Source: Mycolicibacterium arenosum
Lineage (GTDB): Bacteria > Actinomycetota > Actinomycetes > Mycobacteriales > Mycobacteriaceae
Reading direction: 5' to 3'
NCBI RefSeq assembly: GCF_024320865.1
Contig: NZ_JANDBD010000003.1
Location: 1 to 64,000 of the forward strand
Length of the DNA: 64,000 bases
A model generated the notes under the pieces. It saw only the letters and a program-made list of their open reading frames with translations. It ran no database searches and was not told the DNA's origin. The translations under genes were made by a program, and so were the position numbers. The stretch's first letter is position 1. Each line of letters begins with the position of its first letter. Positions 34,996-42,888 of this stretch are shown here, piece by piece.

Positions 34996-35265
34996 TTGGC
35001 CGAGAAGAAGAGCTCACGACTGCCGGTCCTCGCGGGCCTGTCGTTGACGGGGGCGGGGCTTGCGCACTTCGCGAAGCCGGAGTTGTTCGAGGGCATCACC
35101 AAGGGCGCCTTCCCCACCGACACCGCGCGCCACATCCAGATCAACGGCGGCATCGAGACCGTCATCGGCGTCGGCCTGCTCTCACCGAAGACCCGCAAGC
35201 TCGCGGTGCTCGGCTCGGTCGGTTACGTGGCCTACCTGGCGAGCAACGTCATTCGCAACCGGTAG
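34996..35265 (+). CDS. Small DoxX-like membrane protein
   Basis: This 89-residue protein begins MAEKKSSRLPVLAGLSLTGAGLAHFAKPELFEGITKGAFPTDTARHIQINGGIETVIGVGLL. The hydrophobic segments and the LTGAGLAHFAKPELF start are DoxX-like. The TTG at 34996 has the Shine-Dalgarno AGGAG exactly 6 nt upstream (34985-34989); the upstream TTG 34978 would lie before that ribosome site and was rejected. It is 30 bp after the monooxygenase and probably in its operon. Confidence 0.82.
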   Translation: MAEKKSSRLPVLAGLSLTGAGLAHFAKPELFEGITKGAFPTDTARHIQINGGIETVIGVGLLSPKTRKLAVLGSVGYVAYLASNVIRNR

Positions 35266-35284
35266 CCCGGTACGGGCCTGGTTG

Positions 35285-35303
35285 CGTGGCTTCTCCACGT
35301 TTT
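35285..35303 (+). terminator. Weak intrinsic terminator
   Basis: CGTGG (35285-35289) pairs with CCACG (35295-35299) across a 5-nt loop and is followed by TTTT. It lies 19 bp after the DoxX-like stop and just upstream of the next promoter. The stem is short. Confidence 0.4.
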
Positions 35304-35308
35304 CCAGC

Positions 35309-35314
35309 TACCCT
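35309..35314 (+). promoter_or_regulatory. -10 element (TACCCT) for leaderless start 35321
   Basis: TACCCT ends exactly 6 nt before GTG 35321; no Shine-Dalgarno sequence is present. Confidence 0.5.
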
Positions 35315-35320
35315 TCATCT

Positions 35321-36181
35321 GTGCCCGATGTGACTGGAGTGACACGTGTGGTGTCACGGCGCACGGTGCTGCTCGGGGTGGTGGCGTCGGCCACCGCCGT
35401 CGCGATGGCGCGGTGCGCGAGCGACCCGTCGAGCCAAGCCGCGCAGATCGCGCCCGCGCCTGCACCGCCACCCCCGCCGCAGTGGCCGGCTCTGCTGCCG
35501 CCCCCGCCACCCGCCGCCCGGATCGCACTGCCGGGCGGCGCCGTCCTGAGCGCGCTGCCCGGACCCGGCGACCTGCTCGCGCTGACCCTCGACGACGGGG
35601 TCGACACCGCGGTGGTCCGCGCCTACGCACAACTCGCACACGACACCGGCATCCGGCTGACGATGTTCGCCAACGGCGTGTACTCGTCGTGGACGGACAA
35701 CCGCGACCTGCTGCTCCCGCTGGTCGAGTCGGGCCAGGTCCAGATCGGCAACCACACCTGGCGCCACCGCGACCTCACCAAACTCAGCGCACCCGACGTC
35801 GCCGACGAACTGAGCCGCAACCACGGGTTCCTGCGGGACACCTTCGGTGTGGACGCCACGCCGTACTTCCGGCCGCCCTACGGCGCCTCCAACGATCTCG
35901 TCACCAAGGTGGCGGGCGACCTCGGCTACACCGTCGTCACGATGTGGAACGGCAACATCGGCGACGACGCGATCCTGGCACCATCCGACATCGTCGCCAA
36001 CGCCGCGAAGTACTGCGTCGCGCAGAACATCGTCATCGGCCACCTGAACCATCCACCGGTGACGAGCGTCTACCACCAACTGCTCGACGTCATCGCCGAG
36101 CGGAACCTCCGAACGGTCACGCTGAACGACGTGTTCACCAAACCCGAGGTGTCACGCCTGACATCGGCATATCCGCTGTAA
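35321..36181 (+). CDS. Exported polysaccharide deacetylase (NodB/CE4)
   Basis: This 286-residue protein has a Tat-type signal (VVSRRTVLLGVVASATAVAMARC), a Pro-rich linker and a NodB domain from about residue 75. Motif 1 is LTLDDGVD, where TFDDGP is usual; motif 2 is GNHTWRHRDLTKL (metal His pair), motif 3 is FRPPYGASN, and the last motif is IVIGHLNHPP. It would deacetylate a cell-surface polysaccharide or peptidoglycan sugar. GTG 35321 is chosen because a -10 element ends 6 nt before it. Confidence 0.87.
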   Translation: MPDVTGVTRVVSRRTVLLGVVASATAVAMARCASDPSSQAAQIAPAPAPPPPPQWPALLPPPPPAARIALPGGAVLSALPGPGDLLALTLDDGVDTAVVRAYAQLAHDTGIRLTMFANGVYSSWTDNRDLLLPLVESGQVQIGNHTWRHRDLTKLSAPDVADELSRNHGFLRDTFGVDATPYFRPPYGASNDLVTKVAGDLGYTVVTMWNGNIGDDAILAPSDIVANAAKYCVAQNIVIGHLNHPPVTSVYHQLLDVIAERNLRTVTLNDVFTKPEVSRLTSAYPL

Positions 36182-36192
36182 CCGAGCACCTC

Positions 36193-36198
36193 TAGGAT
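36193..36198 (+). promoter_or_regulatory. -10 element (TAGGAT) for leaderless start 36205
   Basis: TAGGAT ends 6 nt before GTG 36205, 11 bp after the preceding stop. Confidence 0.5.
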
Positions 36199-36204
36199 CG
36201 GCGC

Positions 36205-37422
36205 GTGCTCACGCGACGCCTCGGCACGCTCGATGCCGTCACGGTGGGACTCGGCGCCATGCTCGGCGCGGGGATCTTCGCCGCGCTGACCCCGGCGGCG
36301 GCCGCGGCCGGTTCCTGGTTGCTCGTCGGCCTCGCCATCGCCGCCGCCGTCGCGTACTGCAACGCGACGTCGTCGGCCCGGCTCGCGGCGCTGTATCCGC
36401 AGTCCGGCGGCACCTACGTGTACGGGCGCGAACGACTCGGCCCGGTCTGGGGGCACGCCGCCGGGTGGAGCTTCGTCGTCGGCAAGACGGCATCGTGCGC
36501 GGCGATGGCGTTGACGGTCGGCGCCTACGCGTGGCCCGATCACGCGCGCGCCGTCGCGGTGGCGGTGGTGCTCGTTCTGACGGCGGTCAACGTACTCGGC
36601 GTCCAGAAGTCCGCGCTGCTGACGCGGATCATCGTCGTCGTCGTGATCGCCGCGCTGTGCACCGTCGTGGTGGCCATCGCGCCGCGGATCGAGACCGGCA
36701 ACCTCGCCCTGACGGGGTCCGCTGGCGTGGGTGACGTGCTGCAGAGCGCCGGCCTGCTGTTCTTCGCCTTCGCCGGCTACGCCCGGATCGCCACGCTGGG
36801 TGAGGAGGTGCGCAACCCCGAGGTGACGATCCCGCGCAGCATCGCGATCTCGCTCGGCATCGCACTCACGCTGTACGCGGCGGTCGCGGTGTCGGTGCTC
36901 GGAGTGCTGGGCGGCGACGCCCTCGGCACCGCCACCGCGCCGCTCGCCGCCGCCGTCGAGGCCGCCGGACACCCCTGGCTGGCGCCGGTGGTGCGGGTCG
37001 CGGCCGTGGTGGCGGCGACCGGCGCGCTGCTCGCGCTCATCCTCGGGGTGTCGCGCACCGCGCTCGCAATGGCACGGGACCGGTATCTGCCGTCCGGCCT
37101 GTCGGCCGTGCACCCGCGGTTCGGCAGCCCGCACCGGGCGGAAATCACCGTCGGTGTCGTCGTCGCCGCCCTCGCCGCGCTCGTCGACCTCCGCGGCGCC
37201 ATCGGCTTCTCGTCGTTCGCGGTCCTGATCTACTACTCGATCGCCAATGCGGCTGCTTTCACGTTGCGCGGCAAGCTGATTCCCGTACTCGGCTTGGTGG
37301 GCTGCGTGGTGCTGGCCGTGTCACTGCCCTGGCAGTCGGTGCTCGCGGGCAGCGTCGTGGTTCTCTGCGGTTTCGGCGTGTTCTCGATCGCTCACCGAAC
37401 GGAATCACGCCGAAATCCCTAG
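36205..37422 (+). CDS. APC-superfamily amino acid/amine permease
   Basis: This 405-residue membrane protein has about 11-12 helices. The first helix has the APC unwound motif (VGLGAMLGAGIFAALTPAAAAAGSW), then ATSSARLAALYPQSGGTYVYGRERLG, and FAFAGYARIATLGEEVRNPEVTIPRSI near helices 6-7. These are typical of amino acid/polyamine/cationic transporters. The substrate is unknown. It heads a run of four plus-strand genes (APC, NCS2, SRPBCC, DDAH) whose junctions are all very tight. Confidence 0.88.
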   Translation: MLTRRLGTLDAVTVGLGAMLGAGIFAALTPAAAAAGSWLLVGLAIAAAVAYCNATSSARLAALYPQSGGTYVYGRERLGPVWGHAAGWSFVVGKTASCAAMALTVGAYAWPDHARAVAVAVVLVLTAVNVLGVQKSALLTRIIVVVVIAALCTVVVAIAPRIETGNLALTGSAGVGDVLQSAGLLFFAFAGYARIATLGEEVRNPEVTIPRSIAISLGIALTLYAAVAVSVLGVLGGDALGTATAPLAAAVEAAGHPWLAPVVRVAAVVAATGALLALILGVSRTALAMARDRYLPSGLSAVHPRFGSPHRAEITVGVVVAALAALVDLRGAIGFSSFAVLIYYSIANAAAFTLRGKLIPVLGLVGCVVLAVSLPWQSVLAGSVVVLCGFGVFSIAHRTESRRNP

Positions 37423-37425
37423 AGT
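37420..37425 (+). promoter_or_regulatory. -10 element (TAGAGT) built on the APC stop codon
   Basis: TAGAGT begins with the TAG stop of the APC gene and ends 8 nt before GTG 37434 of the NCS2 gene. Confidence 0.4.
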
Positions 37426-37433
37426 GCTCACCT

Positions 37434-38714
37434 GTGATCCCGCTGACCTGGAGAGCAGTCCCACGTGACGCCACCGTCGTCGCGCCCGACGAGCGGCTGA
37501 GCTGGCCGCGCACGATCGGCATCGGGGCGCAGCACGTCGTCGCGATGTTCGGCGCCACGTTCCTGGTGCCGGTGCTGACCGGCTTCCCGCCGACGACGAC
37601 GCTGCTGTTCAGCGGCGTCGGGACCATCCTGTTCCTGATCATCACCGGCAACCGGTTGCCGAGCTACCTCGGGTCGAGCTTCGCGGTCATCGCGCCGATC
37701 ACCGCGATCGAGGGCACCAACCGGATGGGCCACGCGCTGGGCGGCCTCATCGCGGTGGGGCTGTCGTTGATCATCGTCGGTGCCGTGGTGCACTTCGTCG
37801 GAACCCGGTGGCTGGACCTGCTTCTGCCGCCGGTGGTCACCGGTGCGATCGTCGCGCTCATCGGGCTCAACCTGGCACCGGTCGCCAAGCAGAATTTCGA
37901 GAAGGGCCCGCTGCTGGGGTTCGTCACCCTCGTCCTGCTCGTCCTAATCCTGGCGTTCTTCCGCGGCATCATCGGCAGGCTCGCCATTCTGTTGGCCGTC
38001 GTGATCGGCTACGCCCTCGCCCTCGCGCTGGGGGCGTTCGAGGGCGGCGACGCAATCGCCGCCGCGCCGTGGATCGGGCTGCCGGAGTTCCACGGGCCCT
38101 CGTTCAGCCTGTCGGTGATGCCGCTGTTCCTTCCCGTCGTCGTCGTGCTGATCGCCGAGAACATCGGTCACGTCAAGTCCGTCGGCCAGATGACCGGGAC
38201 GGACGTCGACCCGCTCGTGGGACGCGCACTGGCCGCCGACGGAGTGGCGACCACGCTGGCCGGGCTCGGCGGCGGATCGGCCACCACCACCTACGCCGAG
38301 AACATCGGCGTCATGGCGGCCACCCGCGTGTACTCGACCGCGGCGTACTGGATAGCGGCCTTCGTCGCGATCGCGCTGTCGCTGTGCCCGAAGGTGGGAG
38401 CCGCCATCTCCGCGATCCCCGCGGGCGTGCTCGGTGGGGCGACGGTCGTGCTGTACGGGCTCGTCGGCATCCTCGGCGTGCGCATCTGGCTGACGAACCA
38501 CGTCGACTTCTCCAAACCCATCAACCAGATGACGGCGGCGATTCCGCTGATCCTCGGCATCGCCGACTTCACCTGGTCGTTCCAGGGCATCACGTTCGGC
38601 GGTATCGCGTTGGGCTCCATCGCGGCGCTGGTGATCTACCACGTGATGAAGCTGCTGGGCGCCGAGCGTGCGGACACCCGCCCGGACGGGGTACCCGAGG
38701 TGCGCGAAGACTAG
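37434..38714 (+). CDS. NCS2-family uracil/xanthine permease
   Basis: This 426-residue membrane protein of the nucleobase:cation symporter-2 family has LVPVLTGFPPTTTLLFSGVGTILF near residue 45, LPSYLGSSFAVIAPI near 80, and the signature VLIAENIGHVKSVGQMTG near 235-255. The ATTTYAENIGVMAATRVYS segment near 285 carries the family Glu. It most resembles uracil permeases (UraA). GTG 37434 lacks a Shine-Dalgarno sequence but has a hexamer in position. Confidence 0.9.
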   Translation: MIPLTWRAVPRDATVVAPDERLSWPRTIGIGAQHVVAMFGATFLVPVLTGFPPTTTLLFSGVGTILFLIITGNRLPSYLGSSFAVIAPITAIEGTNRMGHALGGLIAVGLSLIIVGAVVHFVGTRWLDLLLPPVVTGAIVALIGLNLAPVAKQNFEKGPLLGFVTLVLLVLILAFFRGIIGRLAILLAVVIGYALALALGAFEGGDAIAAAPWIGLPEFHGPSFSLSVMPLFLPVVVVLIAENIGHVKSVGQMTGTDVDPLVGRALAADGVATTLAGLGGGSATTTYAENIGVMAATRVYSTAAYWIAAFVAIALSLCPKVGAAISAIPAGVLGGATVVLYGLVGILGVRIWLTNHVDFSKPINQMTAAIPLILGIADFTWSFQGITFGGIALGSIAALVIYHVMKLLGAERADTRPDGVPEVRED

Positions 38715-38717
38715 CCT
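38712..38717 (+). promoter_or_regulatory. -10 element (TAGCCT) built on the NCS2 stop codon
   Basis: TAGCCT starts with the TAG stop of the permease gene and ends 7 nt before ATG 38725. Confidence 0.45.
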
Positions 38718-38724
38718 CGACGGC

Positions 38725-39159
38725 ATGGCCGAACTGCGCGTCGAACGCACCATCGCCGCACCACCGCACGAGGTCTTCGACTGGCTGGCCGATCCGGGGA
38801 GCCTGACCTCCGCACCGCTCGTCCTGCGCGCCCGGTGGGCGCGTGGCACCGCGGCGCCGTCGGTGGGCGCGATGCGCGAGGTCGTCGCCGCGGGCATGTG
38901 GTTCCGGGAGGAGATCACCGCGTACGACCCACCGCGGAGCTACTCGTACCGCATCGTTCGGTCGTTCCCCGCGTTCGACCACGAGGGCGGCACGCTGACG
39001 TTCACGCCGTCCGGCGCCGGGACGCACGTCGACTGGGTGTCCAGCTACACCCACCCGCTGCGGGGCGGCGGAAAGCCCATGGAGGCCGTCAGCTCGCGGC
39101 TGTTGCCGTGGAACTTCAACGCGGTACTGGCCGGCTGCGCGAAAGCCCTTGAGGGTTAA
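38725..39159 (+). CDS. SRPBCC (polyketide cyclase/START-like) protein
   Basis: This 144-residue protein begins MAELRVERTIAAPPHEVFDWLADPGSLTSAP, the classic SRPBCC start. Later YDPPRSYSYRIVRSFPAFDHEGGTLTFTPSGAGTHVDWVSSY matches the beta-sheet part of the fold. These domains bind hydrophobic ligands; no ligand can be inferred. It lies between the NCS2 permease and dimethylargininase genes, with junctions of 10 and 9 bp. Confidence 0.85.
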   Translation: MAELRVERTIAAPPHEVFDWLADPGSLTSAPLVLRARWARGTAAPSVGAMREVVAAGMWFREEITAYDPPRSYSYRIVRSFPAFDHEGGTLTFTPSGAGTHVDWVSSYTHPLRGGGKPMEAVSSRLLPWNFNAVLAGCAKALEG

Positions 39160-39162
39160 TAT
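39157..39162 (+). promoter_or_regulatory. -10 element (TAATAT) built on the SRPBCC stop codon
   Basis: TAATAT starts with the TAA stop of the SRPBCC gene and ends 6 nt before ATG 39169. Confidence 0.5.
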
Positions 39163-39168
39163 CTTCGG

Positions 39169-39942
39169 ATGAATCGTCGCGCCCTGGTCCGTCGGCCGTC
39201 TCCGCTGCTCGCCGAAGGCCTGGTTACCCACATCGAACGCAGCGACGACGTCGACGCCGATCTCGCGCTGCGCCAGTGGGAGGGCTACGTCGAGGCACTG
39301 CACGCCGCGGGCTGGACCACCCACGAGGTGCCGCCCGCACCGGACAGCCCCGATTCGGCATTCGTCGAGGACACCATGGTCGTCTACGGTGAACTCGCGG
39401 TCATCAGCCGGCCGGGCGCCGAGGAGCGGTGGACCGAGATCCCGGCGGCCGCCGACACCGTGTGCGAGCTCGGCTACCGGATGGTCCAGATCGAGGCGCC
39501 GGGCACCCTGGACGGCGGCGACGTGCTCAAGCACGGCGGCACGGTGTGGGTCGGCAGGGGCGGGCGCACCAACGACGAGGGCATCGCCCAGCTGGCCGCG
39601 GCCCTCGAACCCCTCGGGGCACGGGTCGTCACCATCCCGCTGACGAAGGTGCTGCACCTCAAGTCGGCCGTCACCGCGCTGCCGGACGGCACGGTCATCG
39701 GCTACGCGCCCGTCGTCGACGACCCGGGCGTCTGGGGCGACGCGTTTCTCGCCGTGCCCGAGGAGCCCGGCGCCCACGTGGTGCTGCTGGACGACGACGT
39801 CCTTCTCATGTCGTCCGCGGCACCGGAATCGGCGAAACTCTTCGAGGCGCGCGGCTACCGCGTCGTGACGGTGGACATCTCGGAGTTCGAGAAGCTGGAG
39901 GGGTGCGTCACCTGCCTGTCGGTGCGACTGCGTGGGCTGTAG
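39169..39942 (+). CDS. ddaH: Dimethylarginine dimethylaminohydrolase
   Basis: This 257-residue amidinotransferase-fold enzyme would hydrolyse N-omega-methylated arginines to citrulline and methylamine or dimethylamine. The FVEDTMVVYGELAVISRPG and LDGGDVLKHGG segments bind the guanidine side, the catalytic His is in VLHLKSAVTAL (H163), and the nucleophile Cys is in EGCVTCLSVRL (C249). The length fits bacterial DDAH. An ornithine- or lysine-directed relative is possible. It sits immediately before the amine-catabolism cluster, in convergent orientation with the acyl-CoA dehydrogenase. Confidence 0.9.
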   Translation: MNRRALVRRPSPLLAEGLVTHIERSDDVDADLALRQWEGYVEALHAAGWTTHEVPPAPDSPDSAFVEDTMVVYGELAVISRPGAEERWTEIPAAADTVCELGYRMVQIEAPGTLDGGDVLKHGGTVWVGRGGRTNDEGIAQLAAALEPLGARVVTIPLTKVLHLKSAVTALPDGTVIGYAPVVDDPGVWGDAFLAVPEEPGAHVVLLDDDVLLMSSAAPESAKLFEARGYRVVTVDISEFEKLEGCVTCLSVRLRGL

Positions 39943-39961
39943 CGGGTGGTTGATACCACGT

Positions 39962-41137
39962 TCAGCGCCCCTCCAGCACCGCCGCAGGGCCGCGGTTCAG
40001 CAGCTGGCGGCCGACGATGATCCGCTGAATCTCGCTGGCGCCCTCCCAGATTCGCTCGACGCGTAGCTCGCGGTACATCCGCTCGGCGACGTTCTCGCGC
40101 ATGTAGCCGCGGCCGCCGAAGATCTGTACTGCGCGGTCGGCCGCGCGTCCGGCCGTCTCCGAGCAGTACAGCTTGGCCATCGACGCCTGGGCGTGCAGCG
40201 TTTTACGGTCGGCACCGCCGTCGATCGAGCGCGCCACCTCGTACAGCATGGTTCGCGCCGCGAACAACTCGGTGGCCGTGTCGGCGAGCATGCCCGCCAC
40301 CAGCTGATGATCGCCGAGTCGTCGGCCGTCGACGACTCGGTCCCGTGCGAACGACGTGACCTCGTCGAGCAGTCGCTGCGCGGCCCCGACGCAGCGGGCG
40401 GCAACCATCAGCCGCTCGAAGCGGAACCAGTCCTGCGAGAACGTCATCCCCTCCCCTTCGGCGCCGACCAGGTTCCGGACCGGGACTCGCACGTTGGTGA
40501 ACGACACGATCGGGTGCTCGTCGGCGATGTGGTGCGAGTAGTGCGGTGTACGAACGACTTCCACACCCGGCCACGGCAGGTCGATCACCAGCAGCACGTG
40601 TTCGCCCTCGAATCGACCGTTGACCAGGCGCGCCTGTACGAAGCAGTAGTCGGCCAGGTTGTACGACGTGACGTGCCACTTGACACCGTTCACGACGTAC
40701 TCGTCACCCTCCCGGCGGGCGGTGGTCTCGAGCGCGGAGACGTCCGATCCGGCGAACTCCTCGGTGATCGCGTAGGCCTCGTGCTTCTCGCCCCGGACGG
40801 CGGGCAGCAACCACCGTTCGCGTTGGTACTCGGTGGCGACGTCGACCCACCACTGCGGTGGGGTGTGCATGACCCAACCCAGTCCGTTGGTCGCGCGACC
40901 GGTCTGCTCCTGCACCAGCACCTGCTGTAGCGCGGTGCAACCGGGACCGCCGACCGACACCGGCATGTTCGTGGCGTACAGACCCAATTCGATTGCTCTG
41001 GAATGGTGTTCGGCGGCCACCTCCTTGGGTATCACGCCGCCGGCGAGCTCCGTCTCGACCTCGAGGGGAATCAGCGAATCGACGAAGCCTCTGGCGACCT
41101 CCTGGATGCGCCGATCCTCGTCCGTCAGTCCGTACAT
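39962..41137 (-). CDS. Acyl-CoA dehydrogenase
   Basis: This 391-residue FAD enzyme has the FAD/substrate segments EAYAITEEFAGSDVSALETTARR near 125 and YVVNGVKWHVTSYNLADY near 150, IFGGRGYMRENVAERMYRELRVERIWEGASEIQRII near 345-380, and a family catalytic-Glu region (EGASE). It would introduce a double bond into an acyl-CoA; the substrate is unknown, and relatives act on branched or carnitine-derived acyl-CoA. ATG 41137 has GAGGAG about 6 nt upstream. Its promoter contains TAGACT inside the shared TetR-type palindrome. Confidence 0.92.
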   Translation of the reverse strand: MYGLTDEDRRIQEVARGFVDSLIPLEVETELAGGVIPKEVAAEHHSRAIELGLYATNMPVSVGGPGCTALQQVLVQEQTGRATNGLGWVMHTPPQWWVDVATEYQRERWLLPAVRGEKHEAYAITEEFAGSDVSALETTARREGDEYVVNGVKWHVTSYNLADYCFVQARLVNGRFEGEHVLLVIDLPWPGVEVVRTPHYSHHIADEHPIVSFTNVRVPVRNLVGAEGEGMTFSQDWFRFERLMVAARCVGAAQRLLDEVTSFARDRVVDGRRLGDHQLVAGMLADTATELFAARTMLYEVARSIDGGADRKTLHAQASMAKLYCSETAGRAADRAVQIFGGRGYMRENVAERMYRELRVERIWEGASEIQRIIVGRQLLNRGPAAVLEGR

Positions 41138-41153
41138 CCGGGCTCCTCGCTCT

Positions 41154-41172
41154 TGACTGAGCGTTCAGTCTA
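41154..41172. promoter_or_regulatory. Operator site A (19-bp palindrome)
   Basis: TGACTGAGCGTTCAGTCTA has 6-bp arms GACTGA/TCAGTC around GCGT. It lies between the divergent acyl-CoA dehydrogenase and FAD oxidoreductase genes. On the minus strand its end is the hexamer TAGACT, a -10 element for the dehydrogenase gene. Confidence 0.75.
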
Positions 41173-41189
41173 TGCCAGCGTTCACTGGT

Positions 41190-42392
41190 ATGACTAGGTC
41201 CGATGTGGCTGACGTGGTGGTGGTCGGCGGAGGCACGGTGGGCGCGTGGACCGCCGTCCTGCTCGCCGAATCCGGCGTCGGCTCAGTGGTCCTGCTCGAA
41301 GCCGCAACGCTCGGAGACGGTGCCAGCAGTCGCGCCGCGGGCATGGTGCGGGCGCAAGGCGGCACCGAGACCGCGATCCGGCTGGGGATCCGTTCGCAGG
41401 AGTTCTACGCGGAGACCGGTGCGCGCTTTCCCCTCGACTGCGGCTTCGTCGCCCAGGGCTACCTGATGCCGTGCTTCACGGAAACCGAAGTGCAGCAGGC
41501 ACACGACCGGATCGCGCTGCAGCAGAGCCTCGGCCTCGACGTGCAATGGCTCAGCGGCGACGATCTCGACACACGGCACACGGGCCTGGCGCCCGGCGTC
41601 ACGCTCGGAGCGTCCTACGCGCCGGGTGACGGGTACATCGACGCGCCGCGCAACGTTCTGGCCTACACCGCGGCGTTGGTCGCTCACGGTGTCGACGTAC
41701 GGGAGCGGTGCGGGTTCACCGGCCTGCGCACCAGCGGCGGTCGGGTTGTCGGCGTCGACACGTCGGACGGTCCCGTCGACACCGATCGGGTGGTGCTGAC
41801 CGGCGGGCCGAAACTCGCCGCGGTCGGCGCGACCGCGGGTGGGCGCGTGCCTGCCGGTGGCGCTCGACATCAGGTCGTCGTCACCGCGGCCCCGGCCGAT
41901 ATCGACATTAACGACGTGCCGATGGTGTTCGACGTGACATCCGGAATCTACTGGCGCCCCGGTGAAGCCGGCGGTGTGCTGTGGGGGATGAGCAACCCCG
42001 ACGAGTCCCCCGGCAAGGCGGTCGACTTCGACACGGGCTACTACCGCAAGGCGCGTGATCGCATCGAGTACCTGTTCCCCGCCGTTCGCGGCCTGGGTTT
42101 GCGGCGGTCCTGGGCGGCGACCATCGACTACACCCCCGATCACCTGCCGATCCTCGGCCCGCTGCTCGCCGACGACGGGCCGGTCGACGGCGTCGTGGTC
42201 GCCAGCCCGGCGGGCCACGGCATGATGTGGGGCCCCGCCGTCGCGCAGGTCGCCGCCGACGTGACGCTCACGGGCACCTGCGACTGGCTGGACCTGACCG
42301 ATCTCGGCCTCGACCGCTTCGACGCCGACGGCAACAGTCGCGTTGCCCCCGAACCGATTTCCCTACCATTCCCCGAGAAGGCCTCCTCGTGA
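41190..42392 (+). CDS. DAO-family FAD-dependent oxidoreductase (sarcosine/dimethylglycine-oxidase-like)
   Basis: This 400-residue flavoprotein begins with the dinucleotide motif VADVVVVGGGTVGAWTAVLLAESG (residues about 6-29). ASSRAAGMVRAQGGTETAIRLGIRSQEFYAE follows, the region that anchors FAD in MSOX-like enzymes. The end has GYTPDHLPI-type TIDYTPDHLPILGPLL and ASPAGHGMMWGPAVAQVAADV. The family oxidises the C-N bond of amines or N-methyl amino acids. The start could be ATG 41190 or ATG 41172; the latter is touched by operator A. It is coupled to the cupin gene by GTGA. Confidence 0.88.
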   Translation: MTRSDVADVVVVGGGTVGAWTAVLLAESGVGSVVLLEAATLGDGASSRAAGMVRAQGGTETAIRLGIRSQEFYAETGARFPLDCGFVAQGYLMPCFTETEVQQAHDRIALQQSLGLDVQWLSGDDLDTRHTGLAPGVTLGASYAPGDGYIDAPRNVLAYTAALVAHGVDVRERCGFTGLRTSGGRVVGVDTSDGPVDTDRVVLTGGPKLAAVGATAGGRVPAGGARHQVVVTAAPADIDINDVPMVFDVTSGIYWRPGEAGGVLWGMSNPDESPGKAVDFDTGYYRKARDRIEYLFPAVRGLGLRRSWAATIDYTPDHLPILGPLLADDGPVDGVVVASPAGHGMMWGPAVAQVAADVTLTGTCDWLDLTDLGLDRFDADGNSRVAPEPISLPFPEKASS

Positions 42393-42724
42393 TCACACCC
42401 AGCCTGTCCGCCGCAGCCGATGCCGATCTCGAGGACTGGGGCCCGCTGCAGGAGGCCACCGGTGATCCGATGGCGACGCACGGACTCGAGATCTGGGTCG
42501 ACGGTGACGCGTCGGCGGGCATCTGGCAGTGCGCGCCGGGCCCCTCGCGCTGGACGCTGGAGACCAACGAGGTCATCTACCTGGTCGCGGGCCGCATGAC
42601 GGTGACCCCGGACGGCGGCACACCGCTCGACGTGGGTGTCGGCGACGTCGCGGTGTTCCCCAAGGGCTGGACCGGCACCTGGGACGTCCACGAGACGGTG
42701 CGAAAGGTCTACTCCATCTTCTGA
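42389..42724 (+). CDS. Cupin (DUF861/RmlC-like) protein
   Basis: This 111-residue single-domain cupin has the two motifs in WQCAPGPSRWTLETNEVIYLVAGRMTVTPDGG and VGVGDVAVFPKGWTGTWDVHETVRKVYSIF. The C-terminal pattern FPKGWTGTWDVHETVRK is typical of DUF861 (ureidoglycine-hydrolase-like) cupins. The histidine set of the first motif is incomplete, so metal binding is uncertain. GTG 42389 overlaps the flavoprotein stop. Confidence 0.87.
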   Translation: MITPSLSAAADADLEDWGPLQEATGDPMATHGLEIWVDGDASAGIWQCAPGPSRWTLETNEVIYLVAGRMTVTPDGGTPLDVGVGDVAVFPKGWTGTWDVHETVRKVYSIF

Positions 42725-42737
42725 TCTCGCCCATCCG

Positions 42738-42871
42738 CGAGCGTGCGTGTCTGTACGCGACACGCCGTTGACATGTGGCAGTCACCGCACCTTCGCCCTA
42801 CAACGTTTCAACGCGAACGTGCACGCACGCGTAGGGATTCCGGCGTGTCGGCGTACAGACACGCACGCTCG
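42738..42871. repeat. Long inverted repeat between convergent genes
   Basis: The left arm (42738-42767, 30 nt) and right arm (42841-42871, 31 nt) are complementary along their whole length except for a single inserted base. The core GAGCGTGCGTGTCTGTACGC pairs perfectly with its reverse complement at 42851-42870. The loop is about 73 nt. It lies between the stops of the cupin and CoA-ligase genes. It may act as a bidirectional terminator, or be a dispersed REP/MITE-like element. Confidence 0.85.
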
Positions 42872-42888
42872 CCGAGGAAGGTGACCCG

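Noticed and set aside
35339..35357. GTGACAC/GTGTCAC inverted repeat near the deacetylase start as an operator
   Set aside because: It lies inside the coding sequence in codons for VTRVVS and is short; coincidence is the simpler reading.
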